From Acinetobacter baumannii (GTDB taxonomy: Bacteria; Pseudomonadota; Gammaproteobacteria; Pseudomonadales; Moraxellaceae), in NCBI RefSeq assembly GCF_016508585.1, contig NZ_JADVOP010000006.1, positions 85,006 to 149,005 on the forward strand: a stretch of DNA of 64,000 nucleotides, written 5' to 3'. This document shows, one piece after another, positions 55,074-64,000 of this stretch. The notes beneath the pieces are model-generated. The model was not told where the DNA came from. It did not search any database and saw nothing but the letters and a program-made list of their open reading frames with translations. The stretch's first letter is position 1; each line of letters begins with the position of its first letter. Position numbers and translations under genes: made by a program.

Positions 55074-56750
55074 TTATTGCGTAATCATAGGCAAGTTCAG
55101 ACCTTGCTCTTTCGCGCAATCAATCGCAATGTCATAACCTGCATCTGCATGACGCATCACACCTGTTGCAGGGTCATTGGTCAGTACACGAGCAATACGT
55201 GCTGCTGCTTCATCCGTACCATCACAGACGATCACCACACCTGAATGCTGTGAGAACCCCATACCAACACCGCCGCCATGATGCAATGACACCCAAGTTG
55301 CCCCGCCTGCGGTATTTAACAATGCATTCAGTAACGGCCAATCAGACACCGCATCTGAACCATCTTTCATGGCTTCAGTTTCACGGTTGGGACTAGACAC
55401 TGAACCTGAGTCTAAGTGATCACGACCGATGACGATAGGTGCTGAAAGCTCCCCACTCCGTACCATTTCGTTAAATGCTAAACCCAGTTTTGCACGTAAG
55501 CCCAAACCAACCCAACAGATACGTGCAGGCAAACCTTGGAAGCTGATACGTTCACGAGCCATATCCAACCAACGGTGCAAATGCTCATCATCTCGAATCA
55601 ATTCTTTGACTTTGGCATCTGTTTTATAGATATCTTCTGGATCACCTGAAAGAGCCGCCCAGCGGAAAGGGCCTATGCCTCGACAAAACAGCGGGCGGAT
55701 ATATGCAGGAACAAAACCAGGGAAATCAAAGGCATTTTCCACACCTTCATCTTGTGCCATTTGACGAATGTTATTGCCATAATCAAAAGTTGGAACACCC
55801 ATCTTCTGAAAATCCAACATGGCTTGAACATGCTTTGCCATGGATTGTTTTGCTGCTTTCACCACAACTTCTGGTTCAGTTTGAGCACGTTGACGATACT
55901 CTTCCCATGTCCAGCCAATCGGTAAATAACCATTTAATGGATCATGTGCGCTGGTTTGATCAGTCACCATGTCAGGATGCACACCACGGCGCACCAGTTC
56001 AGGTAAAATTTCAGCAGCATTACCATGAAGTGCAATCGAAATTGCCTTGCCTTCTTGCGTGTATTTTTCAATACGTGCTAACGCATCGTCCAGGTCTGCT
56101 GCTTGCTCATCAACATAACGTGTACGCAAGCGGAAATCGATGCTGGCTTGTTGACATTCGATATTGAGAGAACATGCGCCTGCCAATGTTGCAGCCAAAG
56201 GTTGTGCTCCGCCCATACCACCTAAACCTGCGGTCAGCACCCAACGCCCTTTCAAATCACCGTTATAATGTTGACGACCGGCTTCAACAAAAGTCTCGTA
56301 TGTGCCTTGTACAATGCCTTGACTGCCAATATAGATCCAAGAACCTGCCGTCATTTGCCCATACATTGCTAAACCTTTGGCATCCATTTCATTGAAATGC
56401 TTCCAGTTTGCCCAATGAGGAACAAGGTTTGAGTTAGCAATCAGTACACGTGGTGCATCTTGATGGGTTTTAAATACACCCACTGGCTTACCTGACTGAA
56501 CCAATAGCGTCTCATCAATTTCTAAATTTTTGAGTGTTTCAACAATCTTGTCAAAACATTCCCAGTTGCGCGCGGCACGACCAATACCACCATAAACAAC
56601 CAATTCTTTTGGGTTCTCTGCGACATCCGGATCAAGATTATTCATCAACATTCGAAGTGGAGCTTCAGTCAACCAGCTTTTTGTATTGAGTGTCGTACCA
56701 CGTGGCGCGCGAATCTCTACATCACGAAATTTTGTTGTCGTTGTTGTCAC
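55074..56750 (-). CDS. hutU: Urocanate hydratase
   Basis: NAD-dependent conversion of urocanate to imidazolonepropionate. The 558-residue protein has the expected size (Pseudomonas 557) and conserved text such as [36 protein letters not shown] and [11 protein letters not shown]. The start is a GTG at 56750, with a strong GGAG seven bases upstream; the longer ATG-like frame to 56831 runs through the HutC operator. It is the first gene of the hutU-H-T-I-G unit. Confidence 0.96.
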   Translation of the reverse strand: MTTTTTKFRDVEIRAPRGTTLNTKSWLTEAPLRMLMNNLDPDVAENPKELVVYGGIGRAARNWECFDKIVETLKNLEIDETLLVQSGKPVGVFKTHQDAPRVLIANSNLVPHWANWKHFNEMDAKGLAMYGQMTAGSWIYIGSQGIVQGTYETFVEAGRQHYNGDLKGRWVLTAGLGGMGGAQPLAATLAGACSLNIECQQASIDFRLRTRYVDEQAADLDDALARIEKYTQEGKAISIALHGNAAEILPELVRRGVHPDMVTDQTSAHDPLNGYLPIGWTWEEYRQRAQTEPEVVVKAAKQSMAKHVQAMLDFQKMGVPTFDYGNNIRQMAQDEGVENAFDFPGFVPAYIRPLFCRGIGPFRWAALSGDPEDIYKTDAKVKELIRDDEHLHRWLDMARERISFQGLPARICWVGLGLRAKLGLAFNEMVRSGELSAPIVIGRDHLDSGSVSSPNRETEAMKDGSDAVSDWPLLNALLNTAGGATWVSLHHGGGVGMGFSQHSGVVIVCDGTDEAAARIARVLTNDPATGVMRHADAGYDIAIDCAKEQGLNLPMITQ

Positions 56751-56814
56751 AATAGGACTCCTTCCTTTGAGTTTAAAGCAGTGAATGAAATCACTTTCAC
56801 TGTCTAGCAATGTA

Positions 56815-56840
56815 CTAACTTGTATATACATCTATATACT
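56815..56840. promoter_or_regulatory. HutC operator upstream of hutU
   Basis: The perfect palindrome TGTATATACA (56821-56830) inside CTTGTATATACATC matches the known HutC consensus for Pseudomonas (TGTATATACA-type). The same core is found upstream of hutC. A second TATATAC half-site follows at once. Confidence 0.7.
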
Positions 56841-56932
56841 ACACAAATCTCTAAACTTGAAAAGATGATTTTTAATTTTTTTTGCAAAATTAGATTTAAG
56901 CATATGAATTAATTTGAAATTATTTTCAATTA

Positions 56933-56967
56933 AAAAGAAAACGCATACAACTTTAAGTTGAATGCGT
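56933..56967 (-). terminator. Terminator of hutC-hutD
   Basis: ACGCAT-CAACTT (56941-56953) and AAGTTG-ATGCGT (56955-56967) form a hairpin with one internal mismatch. On the minus strand it runs into TTTTCTTTTT. It ends the hutCD transcript before the hutU promoter. Confidence 0.75.
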
Positions 56968-56987
56968 CGAAACAACATCAATGAAAT

Positions 56988-57569
56988 TTAAATTTTTGTG
57001 AGTTGAATGAGGCAGGCTTGTATAGAAAATTGTGGATTCAAAATCATCATTTTTGCCAAATTTTCATGTTCGATTTTGAGACAGTTCTGATGCTGCAAAT
57101 AAAAAATCTTTTCGTCAATCATGATTTCCAATGGTTTTACTGACTGGTTAAAAACAAAAATAAAATCTGAAGAGATGGGAATTTTGAATGTTTCTTGGGT
57201 AAAGATCCATTGATATTGTGCTGATATTTTTTTGGGATCATAAATCAGATTAAAATCTCGGATTTGACCTGCCAATAACTCACAGTACACCACACTTTCC
57301 CCACTGAACGAAACAGTTTGCAGTGTATGCAAATATTTGAATTCATCATCAATATGCAGTGAAATTCCCTGACCTTCCAATACTGTTAAAAAACGCTGCA
57401 TCCCGTGGAATTTGGAAAATTCTCCAGCGCTTTTGACATCAGCCATCGAAATACGCCATTCAAAATCGTTCAGGCTTTCTCCTGCACTTCGGGCAATTTC
57501 TAGCGTATAACCTTCACCGTTTTTCCATCGCATTTTTTTATAGTGCAATATTTCTAACAGCGCAATCAT
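56988..57569 (-). CDS. hutD: HutD family protein
   Basis: A 193-residue bicupin-like protein of the HutD/Ves family (PF05962). The N-terminus KKMRWKNGEGYTLEIARS and WRISMADV match the family. In Pseudomonas fluorescens HutD is thought to limit hut expression, perhaps by binding formimidoyl-glutamate. It overlaps hutC by four bases (ATGA), so the two are translationally coupled. Confidence 0.88.
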   Translation of the reverse strand: MIALLEILHYKKMRWKNGEGYTLEIARSAGESLNDFEWRISMADVKSAGEFSKFHGMQRFLTVLEGQGISLHIDDEFKYLHTLQTVSFSGESVVYCELLAGQIRDFNLIYDPKKISAQYQWIFTQETFKIPISSDFIFVFNQSVKPLEIMIDEKIFYLQHQNCLKIEHENLAKMMILNPQFSIQACLIQLTKI

Positions 57570-58318
57570 TGCGTAAATTTACCTTCAAGATAATAGCGAC
57601 TTCCTGGATAGATTAAGCGGGCACTTGAAATCAACTGTTTATTCGACCATGTTCTACGACGAATCAGCAAACACGGTTCTGTTTTATTGATTTTCAACCA
57701 CTTGCATTCTTGTGCGGATGCCAAAATCGCCGTAACCACATGCTCACCTTCTGTAACAGGTGCTTTTGACATTAAATACGCATTCGGGGTAATACTTTGG
57801 AAGTCTTGTCCAAGATAATCGGGAATCAGAATAGGATCCACCAAACGATCTTCAATTTGCACAGGCACGCCATTTTCATAGTGTACAATGATTGAGTGGA
57901 ATAACTTTTGCCCTTCACGAATGTGCATCAGACGACTTTGCTCTGCATTGGCTTGTATCTGTTCGAGTACCAAGACTTTCGCATGATGCTTGTGATTTCT
58001 TGCAATAATTTCTTCGGCAATGTTATTGACATGAAATAAAGCAGTACGCCCCTGACCTTCAGCAACAAAAGATCCAACACCTTGTATACGTACCAATAGG
58101 CCCTCACTGGTGAGTTCACGCAAGGCACGGTTCACAGTCATACGGCTACAGCCGAGCAAATTGACCAATTCACTTTCAGAAGGAATTTTTTTATTGACCG
58201 TCCATGTTCCTTCATAAATTTTTTGTGAAATCATTTGTTTCACGCGCAAATACAACGGAACAGGACTATCTTCTTCTAGCGACAAGTCTAAATCGTTGTG
58301 CTTTGACACTCTTGACAT
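57566..58318 (-). CDS. hutC: Histidine utilisation repressor HutC
   Basis: A GntR/HutC-family repressor relieved by urocanate. The 250-residue protein has an N-terminal winged helix (VPLYLRVKQMISQKIYEG...LVNLLGCSRMTVNRALREL) and a C-terminal UTRA effector domain. HutC-type palindromes sit upstream of this gene and of hutU, so it should repress both units. Confidence 0.93.
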   Translation of the reverse strand: MSRVSKHNDLDLSLEEDSPVPLYLRVKQMISQKIYEGTWTVNKKIPSESELVNLLGCSRMTVNRALRELTSEGLLVRIQGVGSFVAEGQGRTALFHVNNIAEEIIARNHKHHAKVLVLEQIQANAEQSRLMHIREGQKLFHSIIVHYENGVPVQIEDRLVDPILIPDYLGQDFQSITPNAYLMSKAPVTEGEHVVTAILASAQECKWLKINKTEPCLLIRRRTWSNKQLISSARLIYPGSRYYLEGKFTQ

Positions 58319-58350
58319 TGACTAAAACTCATACAAAATATATCAAATCA

Positions 58351-58395
58351 TTGTATATGGTCTCAACCTTGTTTGTATATACAAGCCTATACAAA
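58351..58395. promoter_or_regulatory. HutC operator region upstream of hutC
   Basis: TTGTATATACAA (58373-58384) is a perfect 12-bp palindrome with the same core as the site at hutU. Flanking half-sites are TTGTATAT (58351-58358) and TATACAAA (58389-58396). This suggests autoregulation through more than one dimer. Confidence 0.7.
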
Positions 58396-58605
58396 TATGC
58401 ATAATTAAAAAATCAAATGCTTATTACATTTTCTACAATCTCAACGACCCATTTCTCATCATTCCATTGGGCAGGTCAATTTTCTCTGTTAAAAACAGCG
58501 TATAAACGTTTGAGCATATTAAAATGCATCTTCAATTAAAAAATGTTATGCAAAAAGAATATATTATCTTAAATGAAAACTTTAGATAGAATTAATAAAA
58601 ACAAA

Positions 58606-58621
58606 GCAGTGGATCCACTGC
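58606..58621. repeat. 16-bp perfect palindrome
   Basis: GCAGTGGATCCACTGC reads the same on both strands. It lies 84 bp past the tpsB stop, upstream of no gene, and is followed by ACACCTTTTTAAC. Role unknown. Confidence 0.55.
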
Positions 58622-58670
58622 ACACCTTTTTAACACTTTTATCATTTTGAGTATTATAGCCATATCGATC

Positions 58671-58693
58671 AAAAAAGGAGGCATTCGCCTCCT
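58671..58693 (-). terminator. Terminator of the tpsA-tpsB operon
   Basis: AGGAGGC (58676-58682) and GCCTCCT (58687-58693) form a GC-rich hairpin with a 4-nt loop, followed on the minus strand by six T. It lies just after the tpsB stop. Confidence 0.85.
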
Positions 58694-58704
58694 CCTCTAC
58701 CGCA

Positions 58705-60390
58705 TTAAAAAGTTTTTCTGATACTCAACCAATACTGTTGATGATCTCGTTCCTTGAGTTGTTCTGGTGTGCTTCCTATTGGAAATGCAACTTCGGCATT
58801 GGCTTGGATATTCCATAAACTGCTCCAGTTTAAGCCCAATCCAGCACTGCTGATTTGTACTTGATTGTCGCCTGTGACGCCTGCCCAACGTTGCGCATTT
58901 AAGGTTACTTCTGCTGTATCCACAAAAACTTTACCAGTAAGTTGATGTTTGGCATTTGCAAATAAGCTTTGTCGCAGTTCTGCTGTAGCTAAATAGCCGG
59001 TCGAACCTGCGAATTGGCTGGATTCATAACCGCGAACATTAAATGGGCCGCCTCCTAAATATTGTTCTGCGCTGTCTAGATTATTAGGACTGTATTGACC
59101 ATAAATTCCCAAATAGCCTTGTGTACCCTTGCCACCCAGATTTTGTAAACGAGAAAGATTCAGTGTGGCAGTGTAGTAATCTCCTGCTATTTTTGCTGTT
59201 TGTTCATCTAAGGCAGCGGCATCATCATTTTTAAATTTAACACGTCCATAACTGGTCGAGGCACCATATTGTGTTAATCCACCACCTAACCAAGAGTCAA
59301 ATTGCGAACCATCTAGCCGCGCAGTCATCACATCAATATTGCGATGCTTGTAGTATTGGTTCAATTGAATATCATCTTTGAGTTGTTTATGGTCATATTG
59401 TAAGCTTAACAACACTTCTGCTGTATTGGTCAGTAATGCAGGCTGGCTGATGAATACACTGCTTTGTGCTGCACTTCCTTCTGCCCCAATACTTTTTAGA
59501 TCTTTACCCAGTTCGTAATCCAGATAGGAATAGCTTGCACCTGCACGTGTCCCCATTCCTGTAAAGGTAAAGGCGTATCCGACACGTCCGTAGTTCATCC
59601 GTTTTCCAACAGTCATCAGATCTAAGCTCAGTTCATCCCCTAAACCAACTAAATTATTGACGGAGACACCGGCGGTACCTCGTACTCGACTGGTGTATTT
59701 ATTCCCAAAGTTATCTGCACCGATATAACCATTGAGTAGGGATGCATTCTGTACTTCTACATTGAGTTGGCTACTGCCCACTGTGGTTCCTGGACTTAGA
59801 ACATTTCGGGTGCTCACTCCTTTTAATCGATTGAGCAATTTAAGTTGCTGTTGCATTTGATCGCTGTTGATTCGCTCGCCTTGTTTCAAGGGTGCGACTG
59901 TTTGCTCAATAAGCCAATTCTGAGTTCTGCTTTGATTCTCAATCTGAGTTTTATCGTAATACGCTTCAAGAATATTGATTCGTACGATACCTTGACTTAA
60001 GTTTTGTTGTGGAAGATAAGCACGACTGTAGCCATAACCATGTTGTTGATAGTAAGTGCTAATCTTTTGTGCAACCTGCCAAAGTTGATTCAATGTCAGT
60101 TGCTGGCCTTCGGCATCAGCAACCAGTTGATGGAGTTGTTGGGTGTTAAAACGGCTATTCCCGATAATTTCAATTTTTCGTACAGGAATTTGTACATCTG
60201 TTGCCGTAGGAGCTATTGGGTTTGCGGTATTTTCAATCTGTACAGCAGTCTGTGGTTCAAGCGTCTGCCCTTGTTGCTGTTGTTGCAACAGCTGCCCAGC
60301 ATTCGGGGCAGGTGCTGCATGGTTTGTGTTGCTGAATAGCATGAAACAAGCACTTACAGATGCTGACAATATATGTTGTTGTGATTTCAT
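58705..60390 (-). CDS. Two-partner secretion transporter TpsB (FhaC/ShlB family)
   Basis: Outer-membrane 16-strand barrel that exports its TpsA partner. The 561-residue protein has a signal peptide (about 1-25), a Gln-rich linker (34-45), POTRA-type periplasmic domains (about 70-220, starting VRKIEIIGNSRF) and the barrel. The conserved loop-6 motif VRGYE is at 452-456, and the chain ends in Phe as barrel proteins usually do. It starts three bases after the tpsA stop and is in the same operon. Confidence 0.92.
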   Translation of the reverse strand: MKSQQHILSASVSACFMLFSNTNHAAPAPNAGQLLQQQQQGQTLEPQTAVQIENTANPIAPTATDVQIPVRKIEIIGNSRFNTQQLHQLVADAEGQQLTLNQLWQVAQKISTYYQQHGYGYSRAYLPQQNLSQGIVRINILEAYYDKTQIENQSRTQNWLIEQTVAPLKQGERINSDQMQQQLKLLNRLKGVSTRNVLSPGTTVGSSQLNVEVQNASLLNGYIGADNFGNKYTSRVRGTAGVSVNNLVGLGDELSLDLMTVGKRMNYGRVGYAFTFTGMGTRAGASYSYLDYELGKDLKSIGAEGSAAQSSVFISQPALLTNTAEVLLSLQYDHKQLKDDIQLNQYYKHRNIDVMTARLDGSQFDSWLGGGLTQYGASTSYGRVKFKNDDAAALDEQTAKIAGDYYTATLNLSRLQNLGGKGTQGYLGIYGQYSPNNLDSAEQYLGGGPFNVRGYESSQFAGSTGYLATAELRQSLFANAKHQLTGKVFVDTAEVTLNAQRWAGVTGDNQVQISSAGLGLNWSSLWNIQANAEVAFPIGSTPEQLKERDHQQYWLSIRKTF

Positions 60391-60393
60391 TGT

Positions 60394-63300
60394 TTAGTGC
60401 TCCCCTGCCAAGATTTGAATGCCTGTGGTGTTCACACCACCTTGGCGTACGTCAAGATTGACGGTATTTAATGCATTTTGTGTTTCAGGCAAATAATGTG
60501 GTCGTTTGAATTGAATGGCCTGTAAGTAAGCCGCTGGTGTCAACATATAAATATCTGCTGTAGTTTTCGCAGTCCTATCCACGAGTGTGTAGTTTTGGGC
60601 ATCTGAACCGCCAAGACTTAAATCTGTAATCAATACATTTTTGCCTTGCCCTGTGGCCGCATTGTCAAATTGACCTATTGCTGTTGCTAAATTCAGATTA
60701 TCCCCAGCATAGATGCCATTGAATTCAGCATGACTAAGATCTAAATCAGCAATTGTTAATCCATTATAGGTGCGGTTATTTGCGCGAATACCTGTAATAT
60801 ATTGAATCGTAGCTTGACTAATATCAGCTGTAGTTTGTGCAGTGTTATTCACTAACTCGTAGTTATGTGCATCTGCACCACTTAGGCTAATTCCTTGAAT
60901 GTTTACTTGTTTGGCATTACCTACATTTTTATCACTGAATTGTCCTTTTGCTAATTCGACTTTCAGTTCATCACCTGCGATTTGACCTGTAAATTGCGCT
61001 GCTGCTGTATTCAACGTTACTTGTGTACTGGCATCATAAACACGATTATTTGCTGTAATTCCTGTAACTTGGTTAATTTTGGCTTTGGCAATATCCAATG
61101 CGCCATCGACAAAGGTTAGATCGTAGTTTTTATCAACGCCATTGGCTTTATTCGCATAACTGCCTGCATCTTTAGCCGTTACAGAGGCTGTAACACCTGA
61201 AAGTACAGATTCAGTTTCACCATTGACTAAACCTATTGCGCTAAAGCCCGATACTGTTTGGTTTTTGCCGTTATAAGTCGTATTTAAACTATTCGCTGTC
61301 ACAGTCGCTTTGGCTTTGGCAATATCTAAAGCCCCATCGACAAAGGTCAGGTCATAGTTCTGATCAATACCACTGGCTTTATTCGCATAACTACCTGCAT
61401 CTTTAGCCGTTACAGAGGCTGTGACACCTGAAAGTACAGATTCAGTTTCACCATTGACTAAACCAGTGGCGCTAAAGCCCGATACTGTTTGGTTTTTGCC
61501 GTTATAAGTCGTATTTAAACTATTCGCTGTCACAGTCGCTTTGGCTTTGGCAATATCTAAAGCCCCATCGACAAAGGTCAGATCATAGTTCTGATCAATA
61601 CCACTGGCTTTATTCGCATAACTACCTGCATCTTTAGCCGTTACAGCGGCTGTGACACCTGTCAATACCGAGCTATCTTCGCCATTCACCAAACCTGTTG
61701 CAGTAAAGCCCGATACTGTTTGGTTTTTACCATTATAGGTCGTATTTAAACTATTCGCTGTCACAGTCGCTTTGGCTTTGGCAATATCTAAAGCCCCATC
61801 GACAAAGGTCAGATCATAGTTCTGATCAATACCACTGGCTTTATTCGCATAACTACCTGCATCTTTAGCCGTTACAGAGGCTGTGACACCTGAAAGTACA
61901 GATTCAGTTTCGCCATTAACTAAACCTGTTGCAGTAAAGCCTGATGCAGTCTGGTTTTGCCCGTTATAAACAGTTGATACGCTATTCGCCGTTACAGTCG
62001 CTCTAGCTTTGGCAATATCCAATGCACCATCGACAAAGGTTAGATCGTAGTTTTTATCAACGCCATTGGCTTTATTCGCATAACTGCCTGCATCTTTAGC
62101 CGTTACGGATGCTGTGACACCTGTCAATACCGAGCTATCTTCGCCATTGACCAAACCTGTTGTGCTAAAGCCAGTAGCTGTTTGATTTTGTCCATTATAA
62201 ACAGTTGATACGCTATTCGCCGTTACAGTCGCTTTGGCTTTGGCAATATCCAATGTGCCATCGACAAAGGTTAGATCGTAGTTTTTATCAATGCCATTGG
62301 CTTTGTTCGTATAACTACCTGCATCTTTAGCCGTTACAGAGGCTGTTACACCTGATAAGACTGATTCAGTTTCACCATTGACTAAACCAGTGGCGCTAAA
62401 GCCCGATACTGTTTGATTTTGTCCATTATAAACAGTTGATACACTATTCGCTGTCACAGTCGCTTTGGCTTTGGCAATATCCAATGTGCCATCGACAAAG
62501 GTTAGATCGTAGTTTTTATCAATGCCATTGGCTTTGTTCGTATAACTACCTGCATCTTTAGCGGTTACAGAGGCTGTGACACCTGTCAATACCGAGCTAT
62601 CTTCGCCATTGACTAAACCTGTTGCACTAAAGCCTGATGCAGTCTGGTTTTGTCCGTTATAGGTCGTATTTAAACTATTTGCCGTTACAGTCGCTTTGGC
62701 TTTGGCAATATCCAATGCGCCATCGACAAAGGTCAGATCATAGTTCTGATCAACGCCATTGGCTTTGTTCGTATAACTGCCTGCATCTTTAGCCGTTACA
62801 GAGGCTGTTACACCTGATAAGACTGATTCAGTTTCACCATTGACCAAACCTGTTGTGCTAAAGCCAGTAGCTGTTTGATTTTGTCCATTATAAACAGTTG
62901 ATACGCTATTCGCCGTTACAGTCGCTTTGGCTTTGGCAATATCCAATGCGCCATCGACAAAGGTCAGATCATAGTTCTGATCAACACCATTGGCTTTGTT
63001 CGTATAACTACCTGCATCTTTAGCCGTTACGGATGCTGTGACACCTGTCAATACCGAGCTATCTTCGCCATTCACCAAACCTGTTGCAGTAAAGCCCGAT
63101 ACTGTTTGGTTTTTACCATTATAGGTCGTATTTAAACTATTCGCTGTCACAGTCGCTTTGGCTTTGGCAATATCCAATGATCCATCGACAAAGGTTAGAT
63201 CGTAGTTTTTATCAACACCATTGGCTTTGTTCGTGTAACTACCTGCATCTTTAGCCATTACAGAGGCTGTTACACCTGATAAGACTGATTCAGTTTCGCC

Positions 63301-64000
63301 ATTAACTAAACCTGTTGCACTAAAGCCTGATGCAGTCTGGTTTTGCCCGTTATAAACAGTTGATACGCTATTCGCCGTTACAGTCGCTTTAGCTTTGGCA
63401 ATATCCAATGCGCCATCGACAAAGGTTAGATCGTAGTTTTTATCAACGCCATTGGCTTTATTCGCATAACTACCTGCATCTTTAGCCGTTACAGAGGCTG
63501 TGACACCTGTCAATACCGAACTATTTTCGCCATTCACCAAACCAGAGGCGCTAAAGCCTGATGCTGTTTGATTTTGTCCATTATAAACAGTTGATACACT
63601 ATTCGCTGTTACAGTCGCTTTGGCTTTGGCGATATTCAATGATCCATCAATAAAAGTCAGATCATAGTTCTGATCAACGCCATTGGCTTTATTCGCATAA
63701 CTGCCTGCATCTTTAGCCGTTACAGAGGCTGTTACACCTGATAAGACTGATTCAGTTTCGCCATTAACTAAGCCTGTTGCAGTAAAGCCTGATGCTGTTT
63801 GGTTTTTGCCGTTATAGGTCGTATTTAAACTATTCGCTGTTACAGTCGCTTTGGCTTTGGCGATATCCAATGTGCCATCGACAAAGGTCAGATCATAGTT
63901 CTGATCAACGCCATTGGCTTTATTCGCATAACTGCCTGCATCTTTAGCCGTTACAGAGGCTGTTACACCTGATAAGACTGATTCAGTTTCACCATTAACT
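60394..64000 (-). CDS. C-terminal part of a TpsA exoprotein with MBG-type repeats and YDG domains (5' end outside window)
   Basis: The frame is open to the window edge (first full codon 63999-63997), so about 1200 C-terminal residues are seen and the secretion domain is missing. From the edge to about 61079 it consists of a 77-residue repeat (231 bp): twelve complete units plus part of a thirteenth. A unit begins AKATVTANS, has YNGxNQT, VNGE and KDAGSYANKA, and ends LTFVDGALDI, like MBG-type stalk domains. Two YDG-type domains follow (ANNRVYDASTQV and ANNRTYNGLTIA), then a unique tail ending ILAGEH. It is probably a large surface or released adhesin exported by the downstream TpsB. No other function can be read. 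Confidence 0.87.
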   Translation of the reverse strand, partial: VNGETESVLSGVTASVTAKDAGSYANKANGVDQNYDLTFVDGTLDIAKAKATVTANSLNTTYNGKNQTASGFTATGLVNGETESVLSGVTASVTAKDAGSYANKANGVDQNYDLTFIDGSLNIAKAKATVTANSVSTVYNGQNQTASGFSASGLVNGENSSVLTGVTASVTAKDAGSYANKANGVDKNYDLTFVDGALDIAKAKATVTANSVSTVYNGQNQTASGFSATGLVNGETESVLSGVTASVMAKDAGSYTNKANGVDKNYDLTFVDGSLDIAKAKATVTANSLNTTYNGKNQTVSGFTATGLVNGEDSSVLTGVTASVTAKDAGSYTNKANGVDQNYDLTFVDGALDIAKAKATVTANSVSTVYNGQNQTATGFSTTGLVNGETESVLSGVTASVTAKDAGSYTNKANGVDQNYDLTFVDGALDIAKAKATVTANSLNTTYNGQNQTASGFSATGLVNGEDSSVLTGVTASVTAKDAGSYTNKANGIDKNYDLTFVDGTLDIAKAKATVTANSVSTVYNGQNQTVSGFSATGLVNGETESVLSGVTASVTAKDAGSYTNKANGIDKNYDLTFVDGTLDIAKAKATVTANSVSTVYNGQNQTATGFSTTGLVNGEDSSVLTGVTASVTAKDAGSYANKANGVDKNYDLTFVDGALDIAKARATVTANSVSTVYNGQNQTASGFTATGLVNGETESVLSGVTASVTAKDAGSYANKASGIDQNYDLTFVDGALDIAKAKATVTANSLNTTYNGKNQTVSGFTATGLVNGEDSSVLTGVTAAVTAKDAGSYANKASGIDQNYDLTFVDGALDIAKAKATVTANSLNTTYNGKNQTVSGFSATGLVNGETESVLSGVTASVTAKDAGSYANKASGIDQNYDLTFVDGALDIAKAKATVTANSLNTTYNGKNQTVSGFSAIGLVNGETESVLSGVTASVTAKDAGSYANKANGVDKNYDLTFVDGALDIAKAKINQVTGITANNRVYDASTQVTLNTAAAQFTGQIAGDELKVELAKGQFSDKNVGNAKQVNIQGISLSGADAHNYELVNNTAQTTADISQATIQYITGIRANNRTYNGLTIADLDLSHAEFNGIYAGDNLNLATAIGQFDNAATGQGKNVLITDLSLGGSDAQNYTLVDRTAKTTADIYMLTPAAYLQAIQFKRPHYLPETQNALNTVNLDVRQGGVNTTGIQILAGEH
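61079..64000 (-). repeat. Tandem 231-bp repeat array inside tpsA
   Basis: A landmark, ACAGTCGCT or its close variants, occurs at 61301 and then every 231 bp exactly to 63842 (twelve occurrences), with no length change between units. The units are nearly identical in sequence. The array continues beyond the window. Confidence 0.95.

Larger units (their letters stand above)
58319..58704. other. Regulatory and spacer DNA between hutC and the two-partner secretion locus
   Basis: About 386 bp. It holds the hutC promoter with HutC sites (58351-58395), a 16-bp palindrome (58606-58621) and the tpsB terminator (58671-58693). No gene. Confidence 0.6.

Noticed and set aside
56751..56831. Longer hutU start
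   Set aside because: The extension reads through the HutC operator, while the GTG at 56750 has an excellent ribosome-binding site and gives the family length.
61079..64000. CRISPR-like or satellite array
   Set aside because: Units are 231 bp, contiguous, in frame and coding; there are no spacers.

Overview
The window looks like a chromosomal segment of an Acinetobacter-type gammaproteobacterium. It is AT-rich. It carries a complete histidine-utilisation (hut) cluster with HutC-type operators, an hda-perM-purM-purN neighbourhood, rapA, lolCD next to comEC, and two GlyGly-CTERM proteins that resemble the rhombotarget A proteins known from Acinetobacter. I see no rRNA or tRNA gene, CRISPR array, insertion sequence or prophage. 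The genus assignment is inference from gene content and composition.

Region by region. 1-9.2 kb: the end of a probable TetR gene, a dapB-type reductase, an AI-2E-family membrane protein, an acyl-CoA synthetase, rapA, a RluA-type pseudouridine synthase and a lipoprotein. 9.3-12.8 kb: accessory DNA. It holds an SRPBCC-merR pair behind a promoter with the 19-bp spacer typical of MerR control, a TetR gene, a short promoter-operator-terminator cassette that may encode a small RNA, and a haem-oxygenase-like protein. 13.1-16.3 kb: metal and metalloid resistance (a cation diffusion facilitator with a CadR/PbrR-like regulator, then ACR3, ArsR and ArsC). 16.4-22.7 kb: trhP-yfhL, a LysR/azoreductase divergent pair, ahpF and a DsbA-like protein without its cysteines. 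22.8-25.8 kb: a three-gene TelA operon whose first gene looks like a diverged TelA paralogue. 25.9-30.2 kb: two tandem CSLREA/GlyGly-CTERM surface proteins. 30.3-43.4 kb: mostly housekeeping (hda, AI-2E transporter, purM, purN, sppA, a lipid A-type acyltransferase, comEC, lolD, lolC, a PilZ-like protein, a LysE-type exporter). 43.6-46.8 kb: an SDR, a Baeyer-Villiger-type monooxygenase and a divergent TetR. 46.9-48 kb: two small envelope proteins. 48.4-58.3 kb: hutC-hutD, then hutU-hutH-hutT-hutI-hutG followed closely by an NAD(P)-glutamate dehydrogenase. 58.7-64 kb: a two-partner secretion locus (TpsB transporter and the C-terminal part of a TpsA exoprotein with at least twelve 77-residue repeats).

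How genes work together. The hut genes convert histidine to glutamate, and the adjacent glutamate dehydrogenase can pass it to 2-oxoglutarate. Strong hairpins sit in three of the hut intercistronic gaps and may set relative expression. Several small regulator-target modules have visible operators: MerR-type promoters at 9.4 and 13.9 kb, palindromes at the LysR/azoR and TetR/monooxygenase divergent promoters, and HutC sites. The least understood parts are the TelA triad, the haem-oxygenase-like gene with its TetR neighbour and short transcript, the SRPBCC-merR pair, and the repeat architecture of the TpsA protein.
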